A stretch of 14,566 nt of DNA from positions 1-14,566 of the forward strand of contig JAWQFW010000132.1 in NCBI GenBank assembly GCA_035968095.1, written 5' to 3'. This DNA is from IIICB1 sp035968095. GTDB taxonomy: Bacteria > Cyanobacteriota > Cyanobacteriia > Cyanobacteriales > SIO1D9. Positions 7,071 through 13,126 of the stretch are shown here, in pieces. The position numbers and the translations under genes were made by a program. Positions within the stretch are counted from its first letter, which is position 1; each line of letters begins with the position of its first letter. The notes beneath the pieces were generated by a model, which worked only from the letters and a program-made list of their open reading frames with translations, searched no databases and was not told the origin of the DNA.

Positions 7071-7105
7071 ACTGCTTACTGTTCACTGATAACTGGTCAC
7101 TGAGA
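7071..7105. repeat. Five degenerate ACTGNNN heptamers
   Basis: ACTG recurs at exact 7-nt spacing at 7071, 7078, 7085, 7092 and 7099. ACTGATAACTG (7085-7095) is the exact reverse complement of 6977-6987. This is the short tandem repeat type common between cyanobacterial genes, placed just after the stop of the unknown 239-aa gene. Confidence 0.8.
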
Positions 7106-7112
7106 AAGTCCC

Positions 7113-7832
7113 CTAATTGTGCGGTAAAATGGTCAAGTCTAAGATCGGATGACCGATGGCACAATACCACTGACAGACAAACAAATTGGGTTGTTGAGCT
7201 TTGAGACTAGCAAGCGCCGGGGCTGCGGGAAAAGGCCAAAGGCGATCGAAAACGATCTCTTCTCCTCGTAAGCGGAACTGTAACAAATATACTGCCTGGG
7301 GGCAAGACAAACTGGATAACAATTGGTATGCCAAATGATAAAGTGGTTGACGCTGGCGATCGCCAAAATCTACAGGTTGCTCGTAAAAGTTAGGAGTTGC
7401 ACCCTCACCAATCACTTCACCATAAAGCGGACCTTTTGCCGTCCAGACGATCGGCAACCAGAGATCCCCCAACCATTCTTCACCATAGCTAGTGGCATAA
7501 GCTAACTTTTGCTCTACCCATTGCCGTCTTTTTTTGACATCCTTGCAAGCTTGAAAAATTTCTTTCGCCGGAAAATCAAAGTTTTCGGGAACATCGATTG
7601 TGAGAGGAAGATAAATCAATTTGTCATCTTCACTCAGAGGATGTTGGCGTTCAAAATTAGTAGGATAACGCAAAGCCGCATTAGCGACAACTTCCACACT
7701 CACCCTCGAAGGTGAATAGGAAGCGATCGCTCGTCTCAGTGCAGCTACCATTTGTTCTGTTGCCGGGGATGAAGCAATTATTTTTCCTGTCTCCCGGACT
7801 TCCGCGTTGACAATTATAATCGCCTTATACAT
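7113..7832 (-). CDS. Conserved-looking hypothetical protein
   Basis: I do not recognise this 239-aa soluble protein. It has no signal peptide or membrane helix. It starts with a beta strand (KAIIIVNAEV), then a helix-rich piece (TEQMVAALRRAI), and later a Trp-rich middle (EEWLGDLWLPIVW) and C-terminal strands (AVYLLQFRLRGEEIVFDRLW). The compact alternation of strands and helices and the balanced composition argue for a real folded protein. Its ATG lies inside the end of the upstream coiled-coil gene (8-nt overlap ATGTATAA), with no separate ribosome site, so translation is probably coupled and the two proteins may work together. Confidence 0.75.
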   Translation of the reverse strand: MYKAIIIVNAEVRETGKIIASSPATEQMVAALRRAIASYSPSRVSVEVVANAALRYPTNFERQHPLSEDDKLIYLPLTIDVPENFDFPAKEIFQACKDVKKRRQWVEQKLAYATSYGEEWLGDLWLPIVWTAKGPLYGEVIGEGATPNFYEQPVDFGDRQRQPLYHLAYQLLSSLSCPQAVYLLQFRLRGEEIVFDRLWPFPAAPALASLKAQQPNLFVCQWYCAIGHPILDLTILPHN

Positions 7833-8376
7833 TACCGAAAGTAGGAATTGGACCAGAAATTTTGGGCAGAAATTCGGGTAAATCGATTCTGCTGGTACTA
7901 CGACGGTTTTTCACTGCTAAACGATAACTGATGCTTTGCAGTTCGGCGTGTAACTGGCGATTTTCTCGTTGTAGTTTTTCGATTCTTTCTTTCACTGGGG
8001 AAAGACGTTCGGCAAATTTCCGACGATAAATGTGTGGTAACTCTTGTACCACTTGTTCTAACATCCGACTGCGATCGGTCAATTCCTGAACTGACTGACG
8101 TAGTTGATAAATTTCCGTATCGCGATCGCCAATCTGATCTTGATAAAATTTTACCTGCTGCTCAACTTCTTCGAGTTGTTCTCGCAATAACCTCATCTCA
8201 GTTTGGTGACGCTCGGAAACCTGCGGCTGAGGCATGAAGTTCGAGTTACCTTTGACCAACCGGAACAATTCCTGTGAAAGTTGTTGCACAAGTTGATCTC
8301 TGACTTGCAGTTCTTCGCGTAAATGAGAAATCTCCGCTTGTAAGCCTGGGAAATTTGGAGTATCAGTCTGATACAT
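7825..8376 (-). CDS. Coiled-coil protein, function unknown
   Basis: Most of this protein is predicted coiled coil by heptad pattern: about residues 12-45 (LQAEISHLREELQVRDQLVQ) and about 55-150, rich in Gln, Glu, Leu and Arg, broken by a short Asn/Pro loop (NSNFMPQPQ) and by a Pro near ELPHIYRRKFAERLSPV. The C-terminal 35 residues are Pro-containing and not coiled. The frame is open from a TTG at 8382 that lies 5 nt after GGAG; the ATG at 8376 is 11 nt from the same GGAG. I use the ATG. It is the first gene of a two-gene unit, overlapping the unknown 239-aa gene by 8 nt. It may be a structural or scaffolding protein, for example in division or the envelope, but nothing proves it. Confidence 0.75.
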   Translation of the reverse strand: MYQTDTPNFPGLQAEISHLREELQVRDQLVQQLSQELFRLVKGNSNFMPQPQVSERHQTEMRLLREQLEEVEQQVKFYQDQIGDRDTEIYQLRQSVQELTDRSRMLEQVVQELPHIYRRKFAERLSPVKERIEKLQRENRQLHAELQSISYRLAVKNRRSTSRIDLPEFLPKISGPIPTFGNV

Positions 8377-8492
8377 AGTCAACTAAGCTCCGCTTGAATA
8401 GGTTTGACATTTCATTTTAGTAGGATACAGAAAGGCTTTTTTTATTTATATATTGCCAATTGCTGTTAATTTACCATTAGACTCTAACAAAT

Positions 8493-8559
8493 GGGGATTT
8501 GGGGACTGGGGATTGGTGATTGGTGATTGGTGATTAGGGATTGGTGACTGGGAATTGGA
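8493..8559. repeat. Heptameric short tandem repeats (GGGGATT/GATTGGT type)
   Basis: GGGGATT, GGGGACT and GGGGATT lie at 8493-8514 (one extra T after the first). In the overlapping GATTGGT phase, units begin at 8511, 8518, 8525, 8532, 8539, 8546 and 8553: three exact GATTGGT, GATTAGG, GATTGGT, GACTGGG, AATTGGA. This is the classic cyanobacterial STRR pattern. Confidence 0.9.
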
Positions 8560-8589
8560 AGTATTGGAAGTATTGGAAGTATTGGAAGT
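8554..8589. repeat. Four exact copies of nonamer ATTGGAAGT
   Basis: ATTGGAAGT occurs at 8554, 8563, 8572 and 8581 without interruption. It grows out of the last unit of the heptamer array, suggesting replication slippage changed the period from 7 to 9. Confidence 0.92.
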
Positions 8590-8627
8590 ATTCGGAATAA
8601 CTAGCTATAGTCTTACCAACATTTACT

Positions 8628-8660
8628 CTCCCTTGTCCTCCAATTCTCCCTTGTCCTCCA
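8628..8660. repeat. Direct repeat CTCCCTTGTCCTCCA, period 18
   Basis: The 15-mer is at 8628-8642 and 8646-8660 and is followed by looser relatives (CCCGTGTCCTTACCCTC, CACCCTTGTCTCCC) up to about 8700. It is the C-rich counterpart of the G-rich array on the left. Confidence 0.8.
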
Positions 8661-8818
8661 TATCCCCCGTGTCCTTACCCTCACCCTTGTCTCCCCCCTC
8701 TCCCAAGTTTTCCCCCAATCATTAATCACCAGTTCCAAACTAACTCTTGATATCGTTGATTTGATGACCGGAGAATGTCAGTATTGATGTGACATCAAAA
8801 GCCGATAGCAGCAAGACT

Positions 8819-10255
8819 ATGAGTATAGCCAGTAACCCAAAAATTAAGTTTGGTACCGATGGATGGCGGGGGATCATCGCTGATGATTTTACCTTTCCTA
8901 ATGTTTGTAAGGTGACGAGAGCGATCGCGTCTTACCTGGAAACTGCTTACACTAAAGACTGTCCGGTTTTAATTGCTTACGATCCTCGCTTTTTAGCTGA
9001 CGAGTTCGCCTCTACTGCTGCCGAAATTTTGGCAGAGTTGGGCTGGACTGTCAAAATTACTGAGCAGGATTGTCCGACTCCGACGATCGCTTACAATGCT
9101 AAACATCTTAACTCGGCGGGAGCTTTAATGTTCACTGCTAGTCACAATCCTTCAGCTTATTGCGGGATTAAGTATATTCCTGATTATGCAGGTCCGGCAA
9201 CTCCTGATCTTACTGATAAAATTGTCAGCGAGATTGAAGGCGCAAGTGATGCGACTCCGACAGGAAAAAATTCTGACAAAATCTCTACTTTTGACCCGAA
9301 ACCCCATTATTTAAAGTTTCTTTACACCCTTCTTGACGTAGAGCGGATTCGTTCTGCCAAATTAAAGGTTAAGTATGATGCTCTCTATTCCACAAGTCGC
9401 AACTATTTGCCAGAAATTTTAGACCATTGTGGCTGTGAAGTAGAAAGCTTTAATACCAGTCGGGATGTCTTATTTGGCGGTGGAATGCCGGAACCAAAGG
9501 CGGAACAGCTAGATAAACTGGTAGAATCAGTGAAGCAGGATCGAGCAGATTTAGGATTAGCTACTGACGGAGACAGCGATCGCTTTGGGATCGTTGATGA
9601 AAAGGGTAACATACTTTCGCCGAATACGGTGATGTTGGTTTTAGCCCGTCACCTCATGAAAAATAAAGGTAAAAGCGGCGCGATCGTGCGTACCGTAGCT
9701 ACAACCCATTTACTTGATAATTATGCCGCCAAGCACGGTTTAGAGCTAATTGAGACAGCAGTTGGTTTTAAATACATCGGCGCAAAAATGCGCGAAACAG
9801 ATGTCCTGATTGGTGGGGAAGAATCCGGTGGTTTGAGCATCATCGGACATATTCCCGAAAAAGACGGTATCCTAGCAGATATGTTAGTTGCCGAAGCGAT
9901 CGCCTACGAAGGAAAACCTTTATCGCAATTAGTCGAAGAAGCGATCGCCGAAGCAGACGGTCCTGTCTTCAACCAGCGTCTCGATTTACGTCTCACCCCA
10001 GAACACAAAACCGCCGTTTTAGACTTCTACAAAAACAATCCTCCCAGCGAAGTTGCCGGAATTAAAGTTAAAGAAGTCGGTCGCAAAGACGGCGTTAAAC
10101 TGTACTTAGAAGAAGGCAGTTGGATACTACTGCGTCCCTCCGGAACCGAACCCCTAGTACGAGTTTACATGGAAACCGACTCCGAAGACAAAGAAAATCA
10201 AATTGCCACAGCCATGAAACAAGCAATTGATAACATCAAACCCGCAGCCGCTTAA
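8819..10255 (+). CDS. Alpha-D-phosphohexomutase (phosphoglucomutase/phosphomannomutase family)
   Basis: All four family motifs are present (numbering from the upstream GTG): the N-terminal FGTDGWRG, the phosphoserine loop TASHNP (Ser118), the Mg loop DGDSDRFG (260-267), the sugar loop GGEESGG (342-348) and the phosphate-binding RPSGTEP (449-455). The enzyme moves phosphate between C1 and C6 of a hexose phosphate in glycogen, nucleotide-sugar and envelope metabolism. At about 478 aa it is shorter than the main cyanobacterial glucose phosphoglucomutase and resembles Synechocystis Slr1334, which I recall being described as a glucose-1,6-bisphosphate synthase; that assignment here is inference. 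The frame opens at a GTG (8789) 15 nt after GGAG; the ATG at 8819 gives the usual short lead into FGTDGWRG but lacks a ribosome site. Two hairpins follow the stop. Confidence 0.9.
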   Translation: MSIASNPKIKFGTDGWRGIIADDFTFPNVCKVTRAIASYLETAYTKDCPVLIAYDPRFLADEFASTAAEILAELGWTVKITEQDCPTPTIAYNAKHLNSAGALMFTASHNPSAYCGIKYIPDYAGPATPDLTDKIVSEIEGASDATPTGKNSDKISTFDPKPHYLKFLYTLLDVERIRSAKLKVKYDALYSTSRNYLPEILDHCGCEVESFNTSRDVLFGGGMPEPKAEQLDKLVESVKQDRADLGLATDGDSDRFGIVDEKGNILSPNTVMLVLARHLMKNKGKSGAIVRTVATTHLLDNYAAKHGLELIETAVGFKYIGAKMRETDVLIGGEESGGLSIIGHIPEKDGILADMLVAEAIAYEGKPLSQLVEEAIAEADGPVFNQRLDLRLTPEHKTAVLDFYKNNPPSEVAGIKVKEVGRKDGVKLYLEEGSWILLRPSGTEPLVRVYMETDSEDKENQIATAMKQAIDNIKPAAA

Positions 10256-10262
10256 ACTATTT

Positions 10263-10280
10263 TGGTAAAATACTTTACCA
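10263..10280 (+). terminator. AT-rich hairpin after phosphohexomutase gene
   Basis: TGGTAAA and TTTACCA form a perfect 7-bp stem with loop ATAC, 7 nt after the stop codon. It may protect the mRNA 3' end or add to the stronger hairpin that follows. Confidence 0.4.
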
Positions 10281-10296
10281 CTTAATCTTAATTAGC

Positions 10297-10320
10297 AAGG
10301 TGCGTTGACAAGCGCACCTT
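10297..10320 (+). terminator. Intrinsic terminator-like hairpin
   Basis: AAGGTGCG (10297-10304) and CGCACCTT (10313-10320) form a perfect 8-bp stem around an 8-nt loop, followed by CTTAATATCT. The U tract is poor, but the stem is GC-rich at its top and lies 42 nt past the stop codon and 26 nt before the LapA-like gene. Confidence 0.65.
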
Positions 10321-10346
10321 CTTAATATCTCAATCACCTAGAAATT

Positions 10347-10646
10347 ATGAAAAACTTTACTAACCTAATCGCCGTTTCAATTGTCGCTATTTGGATTGGT
10401 GTAATCGCCATTTTCTCAATTCAAAATATTACCGATGTCTCCTTAAAATTTCTTACCTTCCAAACCATAAATATTCCTGTCGGAGTTATTTTAGCCTTCA
10501 GCCTCGGAGTTGGCTTAATTAGCGGCTCACTTTTACCAATCTTATTTTCCAAGCCAAATAGAAAAACCAAACCAAAACTCAAACAGAACTTTTTTCGGAA
10601 ATCTTCCCAACAAAAATTAGAAGAAGATCCCCTAGAAAATTGGTAA
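10347..10646 (+). CDS. LapA domain (DUF1049) membrane protein
   Basis: This 99-aa protein has two membrane helices (about 7-25 and 43-67) joined by a short loop with the family's NITDVSLKFLTF strand, where E. coli LapA has a similar FxxQNxxxVxxxFL pattern (here FSIQNITDVSLKFL). The C-terminal 30 residues are basic and then acidic, and cytoplasmic by the positive-inside rule. In E. coli LapA works with LapB to control lipopolysaccharide synthesis; many cyanobacterial proteins share only the domain, so the role here is uncertain. It is downstream of the phosphohexomutase but separated by a terminator-like hairpin. It converges on the nuclease gene, 27 nt away. No ribosome site is obvious. Confidence 0.85.
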   Translation: MKNFTNLIAVSIVAIWIGVIAIFSIQNITDVSLKFLTFQTINIPVGVILAFSLGVGLISGSLLPILFSKPNRKTKPKLKQNFFRKSSQQKLEEDPLENW

Positions 10647-10673
10647 ACTCTTCCTGATTATTAAATAACAAAT

Positions 10674-11234
10674 TTACTTATTCAAACGGCGAAACTCCCA
10701 CGGCGAAACATACCTACTATCACTCCACAAACCTTTTTGACTTTCTTTTGCTGTAACCTCTGCTGCTTCAACAATTTCTGAACTTGGACAATCTGATAAA
10801 TAATCACGATAAACTTCAGCTAATCCTTCCCTCACTAAAACCTCTTGAATAAACGTTCCATCCGGTAAACGAACTTCACTTACTTTCCGTCCATATTGGT
10901 CAGTATCAGTAATAGTTAAAATAACTTGTTCTCCACCCTCTGCTACTAAGCTTTCCACCTTCTCCTTAGCTAATTGTCCCCAGCTAAATTGACTTTTATC
11001 AACATACTTTCTACTTTTTTTCTCAGCAGTAGTATGAGGAATTTCTGGCGCATCAATACAAGCAAAACGAACCTTGATTTCATTACCGCTACTATCAACA
11101 GCAGTTAAAGTGTCACCATCAGCAACTCGCTTAACCTGATAACTATCAACTCCCAAAATATCTGCTAATATTTGACAGCCAACTAAATTAAAGCTAGCGA
11201 AAATGACAACAACTAATTTAATGTTTATTTTCAT
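10674..11234 (-). CDS. Thermonuclease (staphylococcal nuclease-like) lipoprotein
   Basis: A lipoprotein signal peptide with a textbook lipobox LVGC (Cys20) precedes a full SNase domain (about 32-182). Residues equivalent to the catalytic set of staphylococcal nuclease are present: D39 and D41 in ADGDT, R56 in VRFACID, D61 and E64 in DAPE, and R116 in QYGRK; the Thr of DTPE is Ala62. The family cuts DNA and RNA with calcium, and this copy should act at the outer face of a membrane, for nutrient scavenging or defence. It is a paralogue of the protein at 12339-13007: an ungapped alignment of 155 residues gives about 90 identities by my hand count. The methyltransferase gene is divergently transcribed 217 nt upstream. 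Confidence 0.92.
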   Translation of the reverse strand: MKINIKLVVVIFASFNLVGCQILADILGVDSYQVKRVADGDTLTAVDSSGNEIKVRFACIDAPEIPHTTAEKKSRKYVDKSQFSWGQLAKEKVESLVAEGGEQVILTITDTDQYGRKVSEVRLPDGTFIQEVLVREGLAEVYRDYLSDCPSSEIVEAAEVTAKESQKGLWSDSRYVSPWEFRRLNK

Positions 11235-11406
11235 CTTTTTTATCGAATAACTAATTTTTTAATTTAATTAGAGTTTGCTGAAAAACTTATTGAACCAAGC
11301 CTCAAAAAACGGGTCGGTAAAAACATAAGTTAGATGAGAGTTGATTCAAGTTTTCTGAGTGGCATCTGCTTCACTCTAAGCCTATAAAGGTGAATATATC
11401 AAAAAA

Positions 11407-11431
11407 TCGGTCTAATATACAGTTAGACCGA
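11407..11431. promoter_or_regulatory. Perfect inverted repeat upstream of the methyltransferase gene, candidate operator
   Basis: TCGGTCTAA (11407-11415) and TTAGACCGA (11423-11431) form a perfect 9-bp inverted repeat with a 7-nt centre, 20 nt before the start codon. The AGACCG/CGGTCT half-site is of the kind bound by TetR-family repressors, and TAATAT (11413-11418) inside it could be a -10. No regulator gene is in the window. It could instead be an mRNA leader hairpin. Confidence 0.6.
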
Positions 11432-11451
11432 CTAAATCAAAAGGTTATCCG

Positions 11452-12204
11452 ATGAACTCTTATCAAAAAAATCCATTCTTACGATGGTCTTTCCTGCGAC
11501 TGTTAATTAGTATGCCGAAGCTGCTCAAAACTTGGCAAGTTGGTGATGGTCGCGAAGAAAAACTTGTCAAGTATGTCTTAAAAAACTCTCTGAAAGGAGA
11601 TACCCTAGGAGTGCTTCAAGCTATTGATGAGTTTGCCTGGACACAAAGTTACCTGATTAACGTTGGAGACGAAAAAGGCAAGATTCTCGACGATGCTATA
11701 AAAACAAAAAAGCCGAGAAATATCTTGGAACTTGGAGCTTACTGTGGTTATAGCGCTCTACGCATGGCGATATTCGCGCCGGAAGCTAAGATTGTTTCCA
11801 TTGAAATTAGTGAGGCTAATGCCAAAATTGCCCGCTCAATTCATGAACACGCAGGTGTCAGCGAACAAGTAGAAATTCTTGTTGGCTCAATTGGAGATGA
11901 TGGACAGACCATTGCAAAGCTTAAAACTCAGTATATTGCAGCAAGAGGACTCTTCGATTTTGTTTTTATCGACCATGACAAGAAATACTATTTATCAGAT
12001 CTTCAAGCATTGTTGAATAATAATCTCTTAGATGAATCCGTAGTGGTGGTAACAGACAACGTAAAATTTCCAGGTGCGCCAGATTATCTTGCTTATATGG
12101 ACGAAAGTGAAGGTAAGACTTGGTGTACTAAAAAGTATGAAACTTACGCGGAGTATCAAAATATAATCAAAGATTTAGTTCTCGTTTCTCAACGAATCCA
12201 CTAA
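11452..12204 (+). CDS. Catechol O-methyltransferase-like SAM-dependent methyltransferase
   Basis: The class I methyltransferase fold closely follows animal COMT over its length, from AIDEF and NVGDEKGKILD through LELGAYCGYSALRMA (SAM loop, 92-106) to the C-terminus. COMT active-site equivalents are kept: SAM-ribose Glu118, metal Asp174, Asp202 and Asn203, catalytic Lys177, Pro207 in FPGAPD, and Glu234 in TYAEY. The aromatic gatekeepers differ: human W38 is Tyr67, M40 is Ile69 and W143 is Asp176. The predicted reaction is Mg-dependent methylation of one hydroxyl of a catechol or similar vicinal diol; the substrate is unknown. A basic, hydrophobic N-terminus (RWSFLRLLISMPKLLKTW) might bind membrane. 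AAGG sits 7 nt before the ATG, and an inverted repeat overlaps the probable promoter. It stands alone, opposite in strand to the two nucleases beside it. Confidence 0.9.
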   Translation: MNSYQKNPFLRWSFLRLLISMPKLLKTWQVGDGREEKLVKYVLKNSLKGDTLGVLQAIDEFAWTQSYLINVGDEKGKILDDAIKTKKPRNILELGAYCGYSALRMAIFAPEAKIVSIEISEANAKIARSIHEHAGVSEQVEILVGSIGDDGQTIAKLKTQYIAARGLFDFVFIDHDKKYYLSDLQALLNNNLLDESVVVVTDNVKFPGAPDYLAYMDESEGKTWCTKKYETYAEYQNIIKDLVLVSQRIH

Positions 12205-12338
12205 ATAAACTTTTCAAATCGGTTCCTTTTTTCTCCAAATTTCGATAACCAAAGCAAACTTTTAAGATCAAATACTAAATAACTTCAAAATCACTCATAA
12301 AATTAGCTAAATTAATTACCGTTTAACTATAGAAAAAA

Positions 12339-13007
12339 TCAATCTTCAAGACAACGAAACTCCCAAGCTGGAATAAATTTTTCATCGCGCCAAAGTCCGC
12401 GTCGCCACCGTCTAGCGTCTTTTTCAGCTATGACTAAAATATCGGTACTAGGACATTTTTTATAGTAAGTTGCATAAATTTGCGAAAGTCCTTCTTTAAC
12501 TAAAACTTCTTGCAAAAACGTACCATCTTTTAAACGAATCTCGCATACTTTTCTCCCGTAGCGATCGGTATCTGTGATTTTCAAGAAAACTTTATTCCCT
12601 TTTTCCTTAATTAATTCTTCAACTCTTTCTTTAGCCCGATAACCCCATTTAAACTGACTTTTGTAAACTAATTTTCGACTTTTTTCTTCTGCTTTGCTAT
12701 GGGGAATTTCTGGAGTATCAATCCAAGCAAAACGGACATTAATGCTTTTCCCAGCTTTATCTACGACTACAATTGTATCGCCATCTGGAACTCGTTTCAC
12801 TGGATAAGTACCAAGATTAAATAAAAAACGAAACTGGAAATATATTTTCCTGAAAATTGGTTCAAAAATATCTCTGATTTTCTGCCATAATTTACTGAGT
12901 TTAATTAAAATTGGATCGAGAAATGGTTTAAGTTTGCGCCATAATTTACCTAGTTTAGCTACAATCGGATTAATAATTCTGAGAATGCGAGTTTTGATTT
13001 TAGTCAT
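12339..13007 (-). CDS. Thermonuclease-like protein with amphipathic repeat N-terminus
   Basis: The C-terminal 155 residues (68-222) are an SNase domain with the catalytic residues kept: D75 and D77 in PDGDT, R92, D97/T98/E100 in DTPE, and R152 in RYGRK. This part aligns without gaps to the lipoprotein nuclease at 10674-11234. In place of a signal peptide, residues 12-65 are three 18-residue repeats with Pro at 14, 32 and 50 (INPIVAKLGKLWRKLKPF and LDPILIKLSKLWQKIRDI are the first two), basic and amphipathic. They could form helices that lie on a membrane or hold nucleic acid. Nothing indicates export, so this copy may be cytoplasmic-face. No Shine-Dalgarno precedes the ATG. The gene stands alone downstream of the glycerate kinase gene, 119 nt away. 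Confidence 0.9.
   Translation of the reverse strand: MTKIKTRILRIINPIVAKLGKLWRKLKPFLDPILIKLSKLWQKIRDIFEPIFRKIYFQFRFLFNLGTYPVKRVPDGDTIVVVDKAGKSINVRFAWIDTPEIPHSKAEEKSRKLVYKSQFKWGYRAKERVEELIKEKGNKVFLKITDTDRYGRKVCEIRLKDGTFLQEVLVKEGLSQIYATYYKKCPSTDILVIAEKDARRWRRGLWRDEKFIPAWEFRCLED
12813..12974 (-). repeat. Three diverged 54-nt in-frame repeats encoding 18-aa amphipathic units
   Basis: The region encodes residues 12-29, 30-47 and 48-65 of the second nuclease. The first two units share xPI-(3)-KL-(1)-KLW-(1)-K at the protein level and similar DNA (GCCATAATTTACC at about 12939 and GCCATAATTTACT at about 12885, spaced 54 nt). The third has diverged but keeps the Pro. It looks like an internal duplication. 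Confidence 0.7.
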
Positions 13008-13126
13008 GGGAGATACGATTGTTACCAGGTATCAATAAAATTTGCTTGTCTCTCAGTTGAGTCGCAAAACCAACCTGATAATGACAGCAACTTTTTCAGG
13101 AAAATAATTGTCTGAGTTAGTCAGTT

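Larger units (their letters stand above)
8377..8818. other. Repeat-rich divergent intergenic region
   Basis: This noncoding stretch separates the coiled-coil gene (minus) from the phosphohexomutase gene (plus) and must hold both promoters, which I could not locate. Its left part is G-rich on the plus strand with heptamer and nonamer repeats (8493-8589), and its right part is C-rich (8628-8715). The end (CCCCCAATCATTAATCACCAG, about 8712-8732) is roughly complementary to the GGTGATTGGTGATTAGGG array, so the transcript could form one long imperfect hairpin. Confidence 0.7.

Noticed and set aside
8554..8589. The 9-nt repeats as coding for a tripeptide repeat protein
   Set aside because: No open frame with a start extends through the flanking repeats.
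9403..9612. Minus-strand 69-aa open frame inside the phosphohexomutase
   Set aside because: It overlaps the metal-binding loop coding region of a clear enzyme and is a chance frame.
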